Source of the DNA: Echinarachnius parma
Taxonomy: Eukaryota; Echinodermata; Echinoidea; Clypeasteroida; Echinarachniidae
DNA length: 64,000 bases
Direction: 5' to 3'
Assembly (NCBI GenBank): GCA_037951105.1
Contig: JBAMJV010003291.1
Location: 150,001-214,000 of the forward strand
The position numbers and the translations under genes were made by a program. This document shows, one piece after another, positions 1-10,541 of the stretch; position 1 is the stretch's first letter, and each line of letters starts with the position of its first letter. The notes under the pieces are model-generated. The model saw nothing but the letters and a program-made list of their open reading frames with translations, was not told where the DNA came from and searched no databases.

Positions 1-46
1 GCCCACAAACGGATTATACACAAGACATATATGTCACACATGAACA

Positions 47-120
47 CACATACATACACACACCCACACGCACACATACACACATCCACACATACACTCA
101 CACACATACACATACTTGTG
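47..120. repeat. Imperfect CA microsatellite
   Basis: Runs of CA/ACAC broken by TACA and CACG steps. This is a degenerate dinucleotide repeat with no coding potential. Confidence 0.8.
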
Positions 121-179
121 CGTTTGGGAACATTAAGCCACTCTAGGGCATTAGACAGGAGGGTGTGAGAATGCATCTC

Positions 180-672
180 GAATACTAATCAAACAAGCAA
201 TACACTCGAGCCAAAGCATGCAAAGTGGTGATTATGTTCTTCCAGAATATGTGTGCATAAAGCGTAAGCATGGGCACACATATGCATTATATATAGGTAT
301 TAAAAAAAAATGATGTCTGTGTGTGCGTGTGTCTTGTTTTTGTTTTCGCCAAAGGTGCATGACTTATCGTGCACTCAAGCCATAGAATGCGAAGTATGTT
401 TGTCCAAGGTGTATGTGCATAAAGCGTAAGCACGTGCACATGAGTGCATGCTTGCGTTTTATATAGGTCTATATTCTGTATGGGTGTGCGTGTTATTTTG
501 GTTATTTTCTGTGTGTGCGTGTGTCTGTTTTTCGTTTTCGCCAAAGGCGCATGACTTATCGTACACTCGGCATAGCATACGAAGTGGTGATTATGCTTTT
601 TTTCTCAGTATGTGTGCATGAAGCATACAAAATGTGCACATAATATGCATGGATGTTACAACATTTGTGTAT

Positions 673-707
<35 letters not shown>

Positions 708-800
708 TGTGTGTGTGTATGTGTGTGTGTGTACGTGTGTTTGTGGGCATATGAGCGGTTTTTTCGTCAAAGGTGCATGAATGTTCGTACGTGCAACTAG
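180..800. repeat. Degenerate tandem array, about 190-225 bp unit, three copies
   Basis: Three diverged copies share GTGCATAAAGCGTAAGCA (near 254, 417, 613) and GCCAAAGGTGCATGACTTAT (near 348, 540, 766), giving spacings of about 160-225 bp. Each unit carries TG-rich stretches. Open frames on the minus strand here (287-544, 556-810) are Thr/His-rich low-complexity translations of the repeat and not genes. Confidence 0.75.
672..740. repeat. TG microsatellite
   Basis: About 35 TG dinucleotides with a few GGG or AT interruptions, lying inside the third unit of the surrounding tandem array. Confidence 0.9.
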
Positions 801-1324
801 TGGTTCGCATTCGGTTACTTACCCGGGTGATTACATGAATTGAATTATCTAGAAAATGGCGAATTATATTGGATAATGTGAACTCGGCATGTTCAGAAGG
901 TAAATTGCTTTATTAAGCAAATTTCCACGTTGCCCGCATTCGGTGAGGTGTGCTTAATTTACCTCGTCTACATGTTGATTGTTCGGCTAAAAAATACGAG
1001 GCTAAATGTGGAAACTAAATAAAATGTTAATTAATTTCATATTACGTTGTTACATTCGCAGTAACTCCATCTGCAAATGTCATTCTATTATGTCGTTTCC
1101 CACTTTTCAAAGAAAGAGCAATTTATTTCAACGGAACCATTATTTCTGGAACGTCTCAATGACGTACAATAATATGTGTGCTCCCCCTCACTTTAATTAT
1201 AACACAAACTTATGTTAGAGTGTTATGTCTTTATAATATGTCGGCGATTTTTCAATCATGTTTTCAATGATAAAAAGAAAATAATCAGCCATCTTTCAGT
1301 TTATGTTCATACGTTTGTATAGCC
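801..1324. other. No recognisable feature
   Basis: AT-rich unique-looking sequence. The 70-codon frame at 1006-1218 has no recognisable domain and no splice or promoter context. Confidence 0.5.
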
Positions 1325-1670
1325 TTAAAGGGATCTAATAAGATTGTCCAAATCTACAAATATTACTTGGAACTGATCAGAAGTAGTTCTCTCTTTAGTC
1401 TATGTATTCGTATCACCAATGGAAGCATGGACCAGGTCTTGTTTTGTTCGAATTTCCCTTTTGTTAGAAAGATATTTATGATATACAAAGTCAGTGCCAT
1501 AAGTAAGCAAATATCAAGTTGCATTGTCGCTCATTATACAGCCATAATACACCCATTTAACGAGTAGTTTTCACACATTACTTAATAATGGATATATTAT
1601 ATCACAACAGTTTACTATCAACCATTCATCACTATATGCACATGTCAGCGAAGTTACTAGATCCCTTTCA
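1325..1670 (-). mobile_element. TTAA MITE family A, copy 1
   Basis: It begins TTAAAGGGATCTAATAAG and ends GTTACTAGATCCCTTTCA, so the right-hand TTAA has mutated. It aligns by eye along its length, inverted, with the intact copies at 3634-4019 and 40619-41004. Those copies show shared landmarks: GTGATGAATAGTTGATACAA-like and CACTTTGTACAC boxes and terminal inverted repeats of about 20 bp. Non-autonomous; no transposase. The TTAAAGG ends on TTAA match Kolobok/T2-type MITEs (family knowledge). Confidence 0.75.
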
Positions 1671-2029
1671 TTTCATCTGGTTTTTTTTGGTGCAAAACTA
1701 AAATAATAACTTGCTCTCAGAACGATCTCGATATAATGAAGAAAATATGAAACACCATGCACCCCTTTAAAATACGTCTCCTCTTCTGAGCCAGCATTGT
1801 ACCCTGGCTATCGTATTCACCAGTGACCGTGAAAAATCACAGATCGCAGGGGCGGGAAAAGATGAGGATATGGCGCCAAAAACAGTATACGTTTCTTAAT
1901 CCTTCCAAAGAAACGCGCCGCACTTGGAATCCACAAGTGTAACGGAATGCCTTTGTATCTTAACCCCTTAACCACGGGGAAATGGTGTACCATGTATTAA
2001 TTATAATGTGAGTGGTGTCATCTAGGAAT
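1671..2029. other. No recognisable feature
   Basis: AT-rich sequence without clear repeats or coding signal. Confidence 0.45.
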
Positions 2030-2298
2030 GACTTACTTAAGATTGTAATGGTATACCTCTGCATGACGGCGAAAGATGGATCGTTTTCACCGAATGCGGG
2101 CTTCGATATTCCGTTTTGGAATCAGCGGCATAAATTAATAATGGAGTAAACACATTTTGTTTTACATTGGCGAGTGTCTGTAATTTCAAATTATGCTTAT
2201 TTTGCGTGTGGTTTATGCTGTTAAAATGTTTGGTGCAAATCTTTTGCACACGCAACAAAAAGTGTGTTCTCTTCAAAATTCTAACAAATAAGTTGTCT

Positions 2299-2640
2299 GT
2301 TTATTTATTTTATTTATTTATTTATTCAGTCTTCTTTAAAAACACAGGGTAACCCCATTCAGTGCCACAAAGGCCTGCTTTACAAGAGGGCCCTGTATCA
2401 AATAGAAATTACAACGTTTTCATTAAAAAACACAGCATAAAGATAAAAATACATACAAAACATAAATACATAAATACAATTTAAAAAAATTAAAAAAAAC
2501 ATGGCAATTAAAACAAAGTTACATCGGGGTTATGACAGAATAAAAATTTCAACTGAAGAGTATAAAAAATCAAATTGCGATAGTTATTGCGATATCATTA
2601 TTATGGACTGGTGTTGCCGAAGGCGTTTTTTAAATATGCT
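2299..2640 (-). mobile_element. 5'-truncated non-LTR retrotransposon tail
   Basis: Read on the minus strand, this ends in a short 3' UTR followed by AAAGAAGACTGAATAAATAA and a (TAAA)n tail. That is the usual ending of CR1/L2-like LINEs. No open frame survives. The 5' limit near 2640 is approximate and no target duplication was found. Confidence 0.5.
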
Positions 2641-3332
2641 TAATGTGGGTGATATTTGGACATAAATAGGAAGTGCGTTATAAAGTTTACTTGCAACATA
2701 CGAGAAGGAGCGTTTTCTATATTCAGTTCTAGGTTTTGGCAAGTATTATTGGCTAGAAATGGTATAACGAGTACAATATGTTTAATTATGTATAAGCGTG
2801 ATGGCGACAGATGGGTCATCATTATCTTTATATGGAATTGTGTTACTATCATTTTCGTCTGTTTTACGTGGGATACAACCTTCAAAAGTTGTGTGTAAGC
2901 CCCAAAGAACACACGAATCCGATATTAATACGTTACAAAATGTATTTTAAATATATGACATGGCGGCGAAAGATGGATCATTTTCACTCAGCTCTTCCAA
3001 ACTTCTTCTGCCATGGAATATTTAAAATAAATTAGAAAAGTAATGGACACGTTGTATTGAATCTATGTCTGCTATTCCTCAGTTTTTGACAGAACTCACC
3101 GGCGACTTTTTAGCATGAAATAGAGAAAAAAAAATCCACTTCAAATCTTCGAAATATGTAATTGAATACTGCGGCGTGACGGCGAACGATGGTTCAGTGT
3201 CACTAAAGGCAGTTTCCGATCCGTATTCTTGGATTTAGCAGAATTAACACCGACGTAAACAGATGTTGGGGCCATTTATATAATTATTCTCGTTTGTTTT
3301 TGTTTGTGTTATTATGAATCTTGAATATCTTA

Positions 3333-3492
3333 AGGCATGGGGAAGCTACACCGCGGGCCGCCAGTTTGAACTATATTATGATAGTTTGTGCATACTGCAT
3401 ACCACTAGGCCAGTGTGTATTTCGAACCAAGCGCTCGGCGTTCGCAAGATGGCGCCGCGCAAATGATTTACGAAGCCGAACCACCTTTAAAC
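3333..3492 (-). mobile_element. Family F element, copy 1
   Basis: Inverted copy of the 160-bp F repeat. The minus strand reads AAAGGTGGTTCGGCTTCG, then GCGCGGCGCCATCTTGCGAA and a GGCCCGCGGTGTAGC box near the far end. F starts at a TTTAAAGG motif like the TTAA MITEs, but its two ends are not obvious inverted repeats. It directly abuts a second F copy at 3493. Confidence 0.7.
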
Positions 3493-3608
3493 TATTGGAT
3501 AGTTTGTGCTCTGCATAACGCTGAACCGGTGTGTATTACGCATCGTGTGCAATACGTTTGCAATATGGCACCGCGCATTTGATTTACGACTCCGAATCAC
3601 ATTTAAAA
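3493..3608 (-). mobile_element. Family F element, copy 2 (partial)
   Basis: Tandem partial copy with GGCACCGCGCATTTGATTTA and the terminal GAATCACATTTAAA. It shares the TTTAAA junction with the preceding F copy. Confidence 0.65.
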
Positions 3609-3633
3609 GAAGCCTTATACTTGCCTTTACATG

Positions 3634-4019
3634 TTAAAGGGATCTAGTAACTGTGTTGACATGTGCAAAAAGTGATGAATAGTTGATGCAATGTATATTA
3701 TTGTTATCTCATATGTCCACAGGGTATTGTGTGAAAATTTCAAGTCAAATGGAAATTGCATGGCCAAGTAATGAGCAAAAATGCAAAGTGATATTCAATA
3801 ACTCACTGCACTCACTTTGTACACAGAAGAAAAACTCGCCCGGAGTTTTTCTTATCTGAATACTTCGATCGTACATATCTTTGTAACGAAAGGGAAATTT
3901 GAAAAACCGAAACCTGTCCTGTGATTTTATTGTTAATATGAATACAACAAGGTATGAGGGAACCGCTAGAATGAAAAATTTATTTTGAGGATTTGGACAA
4001 TGTTACTAAGTCCCTTTAA
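3634..4019 (+). mobile_element. TTAA MITE family A, copy 2 (full length)
   Basis: 386 bp, from TTAAAGGGATCTAGTAACTG to GTTACTAAGTCCCTTTAA. It matches the length of the copy at 40619-41004. Both ends retain TTAA, as expected for a TTAA target duplication. It lies inside the older ATGACGGCG tandem array. Confidence 0.85.
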
Positions 4020-4330
4020 AACAAATCACGAATTCAAATCATAAATGTAAATAAGTGTTTCACCCTGGCGGCGGAAAATAGATAAATTCCATTGGCAGAC
4101 TGGTCCAATCGTATTGGTTGGAATACTCAAAAAGCAACATAAACACATCATTGAAACAAAGCTCACAACCACGTTTTTCTTGTCTTCTTTCCTGCTGGCA
4201 TATGCATGGTGTAACCTTGAAATTAAGTGTTATAAAAACATAAACCAAAATATTCCATTTCAAATTGTAAAAAAAAAAATTGTAATTGAATGCTTTGGCA
4301 TGACGGCGAAAGACCGTCTCCAATTTTGCG

Positions 4331-4885
4331 TCCTTAATACATAGGAGAAAACAGGGAGAGGTGGAGAGGAGGTCATGCCTATGAAAGAGGGTACTTAATT
4401 TAAAAACACGTAAATCTAAATCCAATGGAAGTGTCTCTTTCCTAAGTCCCTCTTGAATTCAAACATGAAATCAGTTGGACTAAAAATAACGTCTAGAAGA
4501 TTTAAATTTATATATATAGAAAAACTTGAAGTAAGAAAACGAGTTTTGTGGTTGTGATGGTTACAGTAATGTTCGACTTTCGTTTAAGTTTGTTGTGTCT
4601 TTTCAATGTATTACAAAATTTTGCTGCTTCATCAATGACACAAAGGGACGATCCTAAATATATATTGTCTATCTTTGTTATTAACTAAGGTATTATCACG
4701 GACTATTTATAGTTACTGACATGATTTCATGTGATACTTTGTTGTTTCACTGAATAAAAAAAAACTTGATTGATCGATTTCAGAAACGAAAGCTTATTTT
4801 GGAATTATCTGCAATACATACAAAATGGGAATACACAATTCGTTGATGTTGTTGTCATTCGGGTGGTTTAGTGATACAGTTTCGT
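4331..4885. other. No recognisable feature
   Basis: AT-rich. A 121-codon minus-strand frame (4060-4425) runs out of family A copy 2 into this stretch and has no recognisable domain. Confidence 0.45.
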
Positions 4886-5408
4886 TTAAAGGGGTAGTTC
4901 AGTTTTTGTATAGAGGGCGCTGCACGAAATATTGTTTTGTGAGATAATCAAAAACCGAGTGTAAACTTTGAAAGAGCATACAATTTTAATGGCAGAATAA
5001 ACTTTGGTTGATCAAAATCGGTTCAGAAACGGCTGAAATATCAATAAATATATCCGATCGGAATAAATCTGGGCCCCAGATTTATTCGATAATAAAAATT
5101 TTTAAAAATTTAAAATGCTTAAACTTTTTCAAAAGAGGTTATTAAATAGTTGTTGATGATCTCTCTATTTAATAATTATTTCAACAAAACATCACATGCA
5201 TAATTTTGTATGAAAAATGGTTGAAACCAACGCCTTTTTAGAGAGCGCCATTTTGTGTTGTAATAGCTCTTGACCGATAACAGGTTTTTTACTTAGTATT
5301 TTCTATACCTTTCGAGCATGGTGGAGTTATAAATATTAGTTTGTAATGTTATTGTGCAGGTTTTGGTTGCTAAAGCTCAGCCTTACCAAAACTGTACTAC
5401 CACTTTAA
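4886..5408 (+). mobile_element. TTAA MITE family B, copy 1
   Basis: 523 bp, from TTAAAGGGGTAGTTCAGTTT to CTGTACTACCACTTTAA, with terminal inverted repeats of about 18 bp. Landmarks are TATAGAGGGCGCTGCAC, GATCAAAATCGGTTCAGAAA, CATCACATGCATAATTTTG and CGAGCATGGTGGAGTTATAA. A 27-base near-perfect palindrome centred on GGGCCCC lies at 5061-5087. No ORF. Confidence 0.85.
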
Positions 5409-6072
5409 ACAAAGTTGAATTAATTCGTTACCTTCGAGAATCAGACTTTGTACATAGACCATCATAGCCCATCATAGGCTCCCGGAGGCAGTTTCATCGA
5501 AAACAAAGAATGATTGATCACTATATAGATAGAATTGTGAATCTTCTTTGATCTGTTTTTTGTTTATATATTCCAAGAATAAACTGACGTTGGGGGAATA
5601 CAACTGTCAATCATTATAATTGCTGGAATCGTTGTATTTAAGGTTCAATTTATAGTATAATTTCTAAAATTACGTTGCTTATGTTTCGGTAAAAAAGATT
5701 TAAAAAATAAACAAATAAACAAACGACGGCCGACTGATCATTTTCAGCTGCGAATGGCGTACTTTCTTGTACCAGGCATTATCCTATAATGTATAAGGTC
5801 CAACAAGCATTGGAAACTCAATCAAAATGGCCATAATGACAGAGTGGACAAAGCACTGGACAGGCAATGGATGCAGAATTCGCACGCTGTACTTTTTGCA
5901 GAGGATGGTGACCTGTGCTGACAATGCCCCAGTTTCGATTTTGAACTCGTCTTATAAATTATAGTCCCTCCGTGATGAAAATGTATCCCCACTCTTCAAT
6001 CGGCATTACGCTAGGTAGTGTCAGATTGCTCGCTTAAACCCCTGGGCTCCAAGATAATATCACTCCACATAC
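5409..6072. other. No recognisable feature
   Basis: Unique-looking AT-rich sequence. No repeats matching the rest of the window were noticed. Confidence 0.4.
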
Positions 6073-6222
6073 AGGTAAAGGTGGTTCAGTTTCGTAAATC
6101 ACACGTGCGGTGCCATCTTGCGAACGCCTTGCGGACGGTGTGTTCTACACACTGGCTAAGTGCCGTGCAGTGCGGGCAATAGTTCATAATGGAGAACCGC
6201 GGTTTCATCCCCACGCATGACG
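6073..6222 (+). mobile_element. Family F element, copy 3
   Basis: Starts AAAGGTGGTTCAGTTTCGTA and carries GTGCGGTGCCATCTTGCGAA, the GTGCAGTGCGGGCAA box and a CCGCGGTTTCATCCCCACGC end. The 108-codon minus-strand frame across it is the shadow of this repeat. Confidence 0.7.
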
Positions 6223-6695
6223 CTTGTTATAAACACATGTTGTATACTGGGAAACCGTCCGTACCATTCATTACATACTAGTCCAGTATACTTGTACATG
6301 TTGTATTGGAATCTTAAAAATAGGAAGAGAAATATAGCGCGTGTCAAGAAAGAACTCATCGGATATTTTTTAATATGGCAGGTGCGACAGAGAACCGGAT
6401 AATCCATTGTATGCGGGAACCTGGTGAGCTCTTCTCTTAAGGGATTGCAAGATCTAGTAGGGAATGGCTTAACGTAGAGCACATCGCCAAGCTTCGCGAG
6501 TGGAACGGCTTAAAGTAAGCACACGATGAAAGATATACGTGCCCTCTCAGCAATGAAGTTGTATCAGTTCCATCAGGTATTTAATCAAATTATTTTGAAG
6601 GCATTTATCATGAAGAGGAGAAACAAAACAGCATTAGTTACTTTGAGCGAGGGGGGGGGGGGGGGGGGGGGGGGTTACAAATTATTAACATCATG
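6223..6695. repeat. Unannotated stretch with a G24 run at 6651-6674
   Basis: Mostly featureless. GTTGTATCAGTTCCATCAGG near 6550 resembles sequence near 7240, suggesting an old local duplication split by the next element. The G24 tract is prone to length error in sequencing. Confidence 0.5.
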
Positions 6696-7025
6696 TTAAA
6701 GTGATCCATTTACTTCAACAGATTTGTCCAAAAGTGATAATGGAGCTTAATTTTCTATCAATATCATTCTAAGATTTTGCTGAATGATGTGTGATATTTG
6801 TCATAGACAAAAGTTAAAAAAGAGATTTACCTAAAAACTAAAAAATACAATCGAAATCCTTTCAATTGAATCATGAATATCTCCATAATTAGAGAGACGT
6901 TTTCAAATCAGCACCCATGTCATTCCTATGTTACCATAAACCAAATAACATTGTACAAGATCAATTAATGTGAAATATCCAAGTAATTTTTGGTTTAATT
7001 TGACAAAGTAAATGGATCGCTTTAA
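6696..7025 (+). mobile_element. TTAA MITE family E, copy 1
   Basis: 330 bp, from TTAAAGTGATCCATTTACTT to GTAAATGGATCGCTTTAA. The ends are inverted repeats (AAAGYGATCCATTTACTT type). The interior has the ATCAATATCATTCTAAGATT box shared, diverged, with E3, E4 and family D. Confidence 0.8.
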
Positions 7026-7544
7026 AGTCGGGAGAACGCGCAATGTTGGAGTCAGTGAAAAGAATAAGGAGTTTAATTTAAAGGAGATGGGTCGATTACA
7101 TCAGACATTTAATCAAAATTCTGTCCAAGGTATCATTCACCACATATCGTGTTCAAAATTGCAAAATGAAGAAAAAATGTATTTAAGTCGAGAGGAAGTG
7201 AAGAATGAGGACAGGAAGCACATGTGTTTGATTAGAAGAAGTTGTATCAGTTTCACCAATGCCCTTTAAAGTTAGATTACCATGTGCAACATAAACCCAT
7301 TGCCTACGGGAACATGGATGTGTTACGTAATAACTCCATGGGAATTACAAATCTAGAAGGCAACAGGTTAAAAGATATATTGTCCGTGAATAAAGTACCA
7401 AGGAGTTCGTGTGGGATGGAAGGTAGATGTTTGATTTAAAAAAATGTTGGATCGATTTCGTCAGAAGTTCAATCAAAGTATTTCAAATATATAAATACAT
7501 TTTTGTCTATTCCTATTTTGTGAATAATGCAAGATGATGTATCA
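7026..7544. other. Diverged local repeats, no gene
   Basis: GTCGATTACATCAGACATTT (7090) and GATCGATTTCGTCAGAAGTT (about 7450) are related, each followed by AATCAAA. Two short frames (7012-7269, 7242-7439) are not recognisable proteins. Confidence 0.35.
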
Positions 7545-8600
7545 TGGACCGCTTTGAGGAAAAGGATTGTAGTTGACGAGGGAAATGGTATCCGAGGAGC
7601 AAGCTCCCTATTCATGAGGACAGCTATTCGAAATAAATGAAATTAAATTAAACAAAATGAACTGCAAGGGGTATTAGCAAGGGTAAGCTTTGGGGGAGTG
7701 ATATCGGAGGGACAAGCTCCCTGTTCATAAGGAACGCTATTCGAAAGGAGGAAGGGTCGTTATTCATAATAAATTCAATTCAATCCAATCCAACCCATGC
7801 ATGGCTTGTCCACCACGAGTGCAGAACGAATACATGAAATTAAATTAAACAAAATGAACTGCAAGGGGTATGATCAAGGTAAGCCTTGGCATGTTTAGGG
7901 GAGTGGTATCGGAGGGGCAACCTCCCTATTCATAAGGACCGCTATTCGAAAGGAGGAAGGGTCGTTATTCATAATAAATTCAATTCAATTCAATCCAACC
8001 CATGCATGGCTTGTCCACCACGAGTGCAGAACGAATACATGAAATTAAATTAAACAAAATGAACTGCAAGGGGTATTAGCAAGGGTAAGCTTTGGGGGAG
8101 TGATATCGGAGGGACAAGCTCCCTATTCATAAGGACCGCTATTCAAAAGGAAGAGGAAGGGTCGGTATTCATACTAAATTCAGTTCAATTCAATCCAACC
8201 CATGCATGGCTTGTCCACCACGAGTGCAGAACGAATACATGAAATTAAATTAAACAAAATGAACTGCAAGGGGTATGATCAAGGTATAAGCCTTGGCATG
8301 TTTGGGGGAGTGGTATCGGAGGGGCAACCTCCCTATTCATAAGGACCGCTGTTCGAAAGGAGGAAGGGTCGTTATTCATAATAAATTAAATTCAATTAAA
8401 TTCAATTCGATCCAACTCATGCATGGCTTGTCCACGAGTGGATATCAAATTAAAGAAAAGAAATTAAACAAAATGAACTGCAAGGGGTAGGATCAAGGTA
8501 AGCCTTGGCATGTTTGGGGGAGTGGTATCGGAGGGGCAACCTCCCTATTCATAAGGACCGCTATTCGAAATGAAGAGGAAGGGTCGTTAAACATAATTCA
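7545..8600. repeat. Satellite array, about 200-bp unit, six copies
   Basis: Units begin near 7588, 7701, 7902, 8100, 8309 and 8522 (spacing of complete units 199-213 bp). Each carries GGTATCGGAGGGGCAACCTC, a CCGCTATTCGAAAGGAGGAA box, ATGCATGGCTTGTCCACCAC and AAATGAACTGCAAGGGGTAT. Units alternate between two sub-types (TTAGCAAGGGTAAGC versus TGATCAAGGTAAGCC), hinting at higher-order duplication. The 65-codon frame at 8293-8490 is a repeat translation. Confidence 0.9.
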
Positions 8601-8815
8601 CATTGAGGGTCACTACCTACTCATAAGTGTCGCTATTCATAATGCGAAATGAGGGTCGCTATTCATCACGTAAGAAGAGGGTCGCTTTTCAGAAAACGAA
8701 ATCAGAGTCGCTATTCATAATGAAAGAAAAGATACGATGTCGTAATGTAAGAAGAGCGTCGCTATTGTTAGACGAGGGTCGCTATCATAAAATTATAACA
8801 GGCGACCCTCTTCTT
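8580..8815. repeat. Short degenerate repeats of GAGGGTCGCTATTCAT
   Basis: About eight variants of GAGGGTCGCTATTCAT spaced 20-45 bp. They continue a box present in the adjoining 200-bp satellite. Near 8800 an inverted segment (GGCGACCCTCTTCTTACATT) faces the preceding units, giving a possible hairpin end to the array. Confidence 0.6.
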
Positions 8816-8829
8816 ACATTATTATGAAG

Positions 8830-9360
8830 TCTAATAAATACATACAAATATATGCGCCTAAGTATCGACGCTCGCAGCGCATCATAACTGCCCTGATCAG
8901 AAATACACATTTATTAATAAAGCACACGAAGTGCACATTTCCCACTCCCAGAGGATCATTCCAGGTAGGCATCTCATAGGTGCTTACAATGCTAAGGGAT
9001 CCAGCAATCGAAATAAATCCTTTATGAATTGAAGAAGGGAGTATTACTATACACAAGTTGATCGATTTAATTAGATTTGTCCGTGTCCATGGCATGAACG
9101 TATCTGGAGATAGCGAGAATCATGAACGTATACTTAGAAGGTGAGTGTGGTTACAACATAAAAGTCTTATTCTTAAAGTGCATAGAATGATACAAAAACA
9201 GCAGAGAAATGTAAACTTCGCATCCAGGGTAGCATTGTATATTGTTTCAATACAAGCTACAGGGGAAGGTTCTTGAAGGATCGAAAAAAGAATACAAGCA
9301 GAATCCAGACGGGCTTCTCTCATGTCGCTTCGATACGTTTTGGACAAAAAAAAAACACTA
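8830..9360. other. No recognisable feature
   Basis: AT-rich. The 93-codon minus-strand frame at 8814-9095 has no recognisable domain. Confidence 0.4.
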
Positions 9361-9525
9361 TTTAAAGGTGGTTCGGATTCGTAAATCAGACGCGTGGCGC
9401 CATTTTGAGAACTTCCTGCGCACGGTGCGTACTGCATGCTGCACCAGTGTTGTGCAGTGCGCACAAACTTGCCTAGTTCAAAATGGCGACCCGCGGTGTA
9501 GCATCCCCGTGCTTGGCAATCTTTA
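9361..9525 (+). mobile_element. Family F element, copy 4 (full length)
   Basis: 161 bp from TTTAAAGGTGGTTCGGATTC to the next TTTAAAGG. It contains GGCGCCATTTTGAGAAC, GCACGGTGCGTACTGCATGC and AAAATGGCGACCCGCGGTGT. With the next copy it is the clearest example of the family. Confidence 0.85.
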
Positions 9526-9687
9526 AAGGTGGTTCGGATTCGTAAATCAGATGCGCGGCGCCATATTGCGAACTTCCTTCGCACGGTGCGTACTGCATGC
9601 TGCATCAGTGTTGTGCAGTGCGCGCAAACTTGCCAAGTTCAAAATGGCGACCCGCGGTGTAATATTCCCACGCTTGACAATCTTTAA
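9522..9687 (+). mobile_element. Family F element, copy 5 (full length, tandem with copy 4)
   Basis: About 161 bp and roughly 93% identical by eye to the copy at 9361. It starts at a TTTAAAGG shared with that copy and ends at a TTTAAAG shared with the family E element that follows. The 161-codon minus-strand frame through both copies is a repeat artefact. Confidence 0.85.
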
Positions 9688-10541
9688 AGTTATCCATTAA
9701 CTTCATAAGATTTGTCTAAAAACAAAAATGTGAGACTTCGATCATCATGGCCATGAACCAATACAATAAGAAGAACGCCGTTTGCCTGGTGAAAAGGTGC
9801 AAATTGATGTCAGGCTTTATCACTTACATCCCACCCTTTATTCCCTTATAATCTAGGAACGATTTTGATTTAATCACGTATATATCTCCATAATTGGGAA
9901 TACATTCATTCTTCTGTTTACCATACACCAATCATGTGAAAGCTTTGAGTGATTTTGCTTAAGGGATAGTAGTATTGGTCAAACTTAACTTAGTAACCAA
10001 AACCTGCACCGTTACGGTACAAAGTAATAAGTTATAATTTCACCATGCTCGAAAAGTATACACAATTACAAACGACTAAGTAAAACCCCTGTTATCATTC
10101 AAAAAGAGCCGTTACAACTCAAGAGGGCGCTATTTAAAAAAATCACTGGTTTTAGCCTTTTTTCATACAAAATTGTGCATTTAATGTTTTGTTAAAATAA
10201 TGATTCAATAGAGATATCATCAACGACTTTTTAAAAACCTATTCAGATTTGTTTCCAAGTAGTCTTTAAGCATTTTAAATTTTTTTTTCTAAAAAGTCTA
10301 AATATCCCCCGGTGATTGCCGGTGAATAATCTTTTGAATTAAAAATATACTTATGAATATTTCAGCCGTTTTTGAACCGATTTTGATCAAATAAAGTTTA
10401 TTCTGTCATTAAAATTGTATGTTCTTTCAAATTTGACAGTCAGTTTTTCATTATCTCACAAAACAATATCGGGGGGCACTTCGGGAAATACCAATATTCA
10501 ACAATACCTTTCAATTTGACAAAGGTAATGGATCACGTTAA
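9684..10541 (+). mobile_element. TTAA MITE family E, copy 2, interrupted by family B
   Basis: Left end TTAAAGTTATCCATTAACTT at 9684. Right end TTTGACAAAGGTAATGGATC ending in TTAA at 10541. The 556-bp family B copy 2 sits where other E copies read TTTAATTTGACAAAG, so B landed in an internal TTAA. Confidence 0.75.
9959..10514 (-). mobile_element. TTAA MITE family B, copy 2 (nested in E2)
   Basis: Starts TTAAGGGATAGTAGTATTGG and ends AATACCTTTCAA, with the last TTAA mutated. It is closest to copy 5 at 60586-61198. The two share a subfamily core with GGTGATTGCCGGTGAA and an ATCGGGGGGCACTTCGGGAA box near the end in place of the GGGCGCTGCAC box of copy 1. Confidence 0.8.

Larger units (their letters stand above)
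2030..4330. repeat. Old tandem array marked by ATGACGGCGAAAGATGG, broken up by insertions
   Basis: The motif ATGACGGCGAAAGATGG or a near variant recurs at about 2062, 2798, 2961, 3178 and 4301, often followed by a TTTTCACT-like box. Where nothing intervenes the spacing is about 160-220 bp. The wider gaps contain a LINE tail (2299-2640), two F elements (3333-3608) and family A copy 2 (3634-4019). I infer a decayed satellite later split by transposons. Confidence 0.55.

Noticed and set aside
9361..9380. GGTTCGGATTC in family F as a pol III B box
   Set aside because: It has one extra base relative to the B-box consensus, lies at the element start rather than 40-60 bp inside, and no A box precedes it.
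9120..9605. 161-codon minus-strand open frame, the longest in the window
   Set aside because: It runs through the two tandem family F elements. Its internal near-repeats (RRKFAIWRRASDLRIRTT type) are translations of that repeat.
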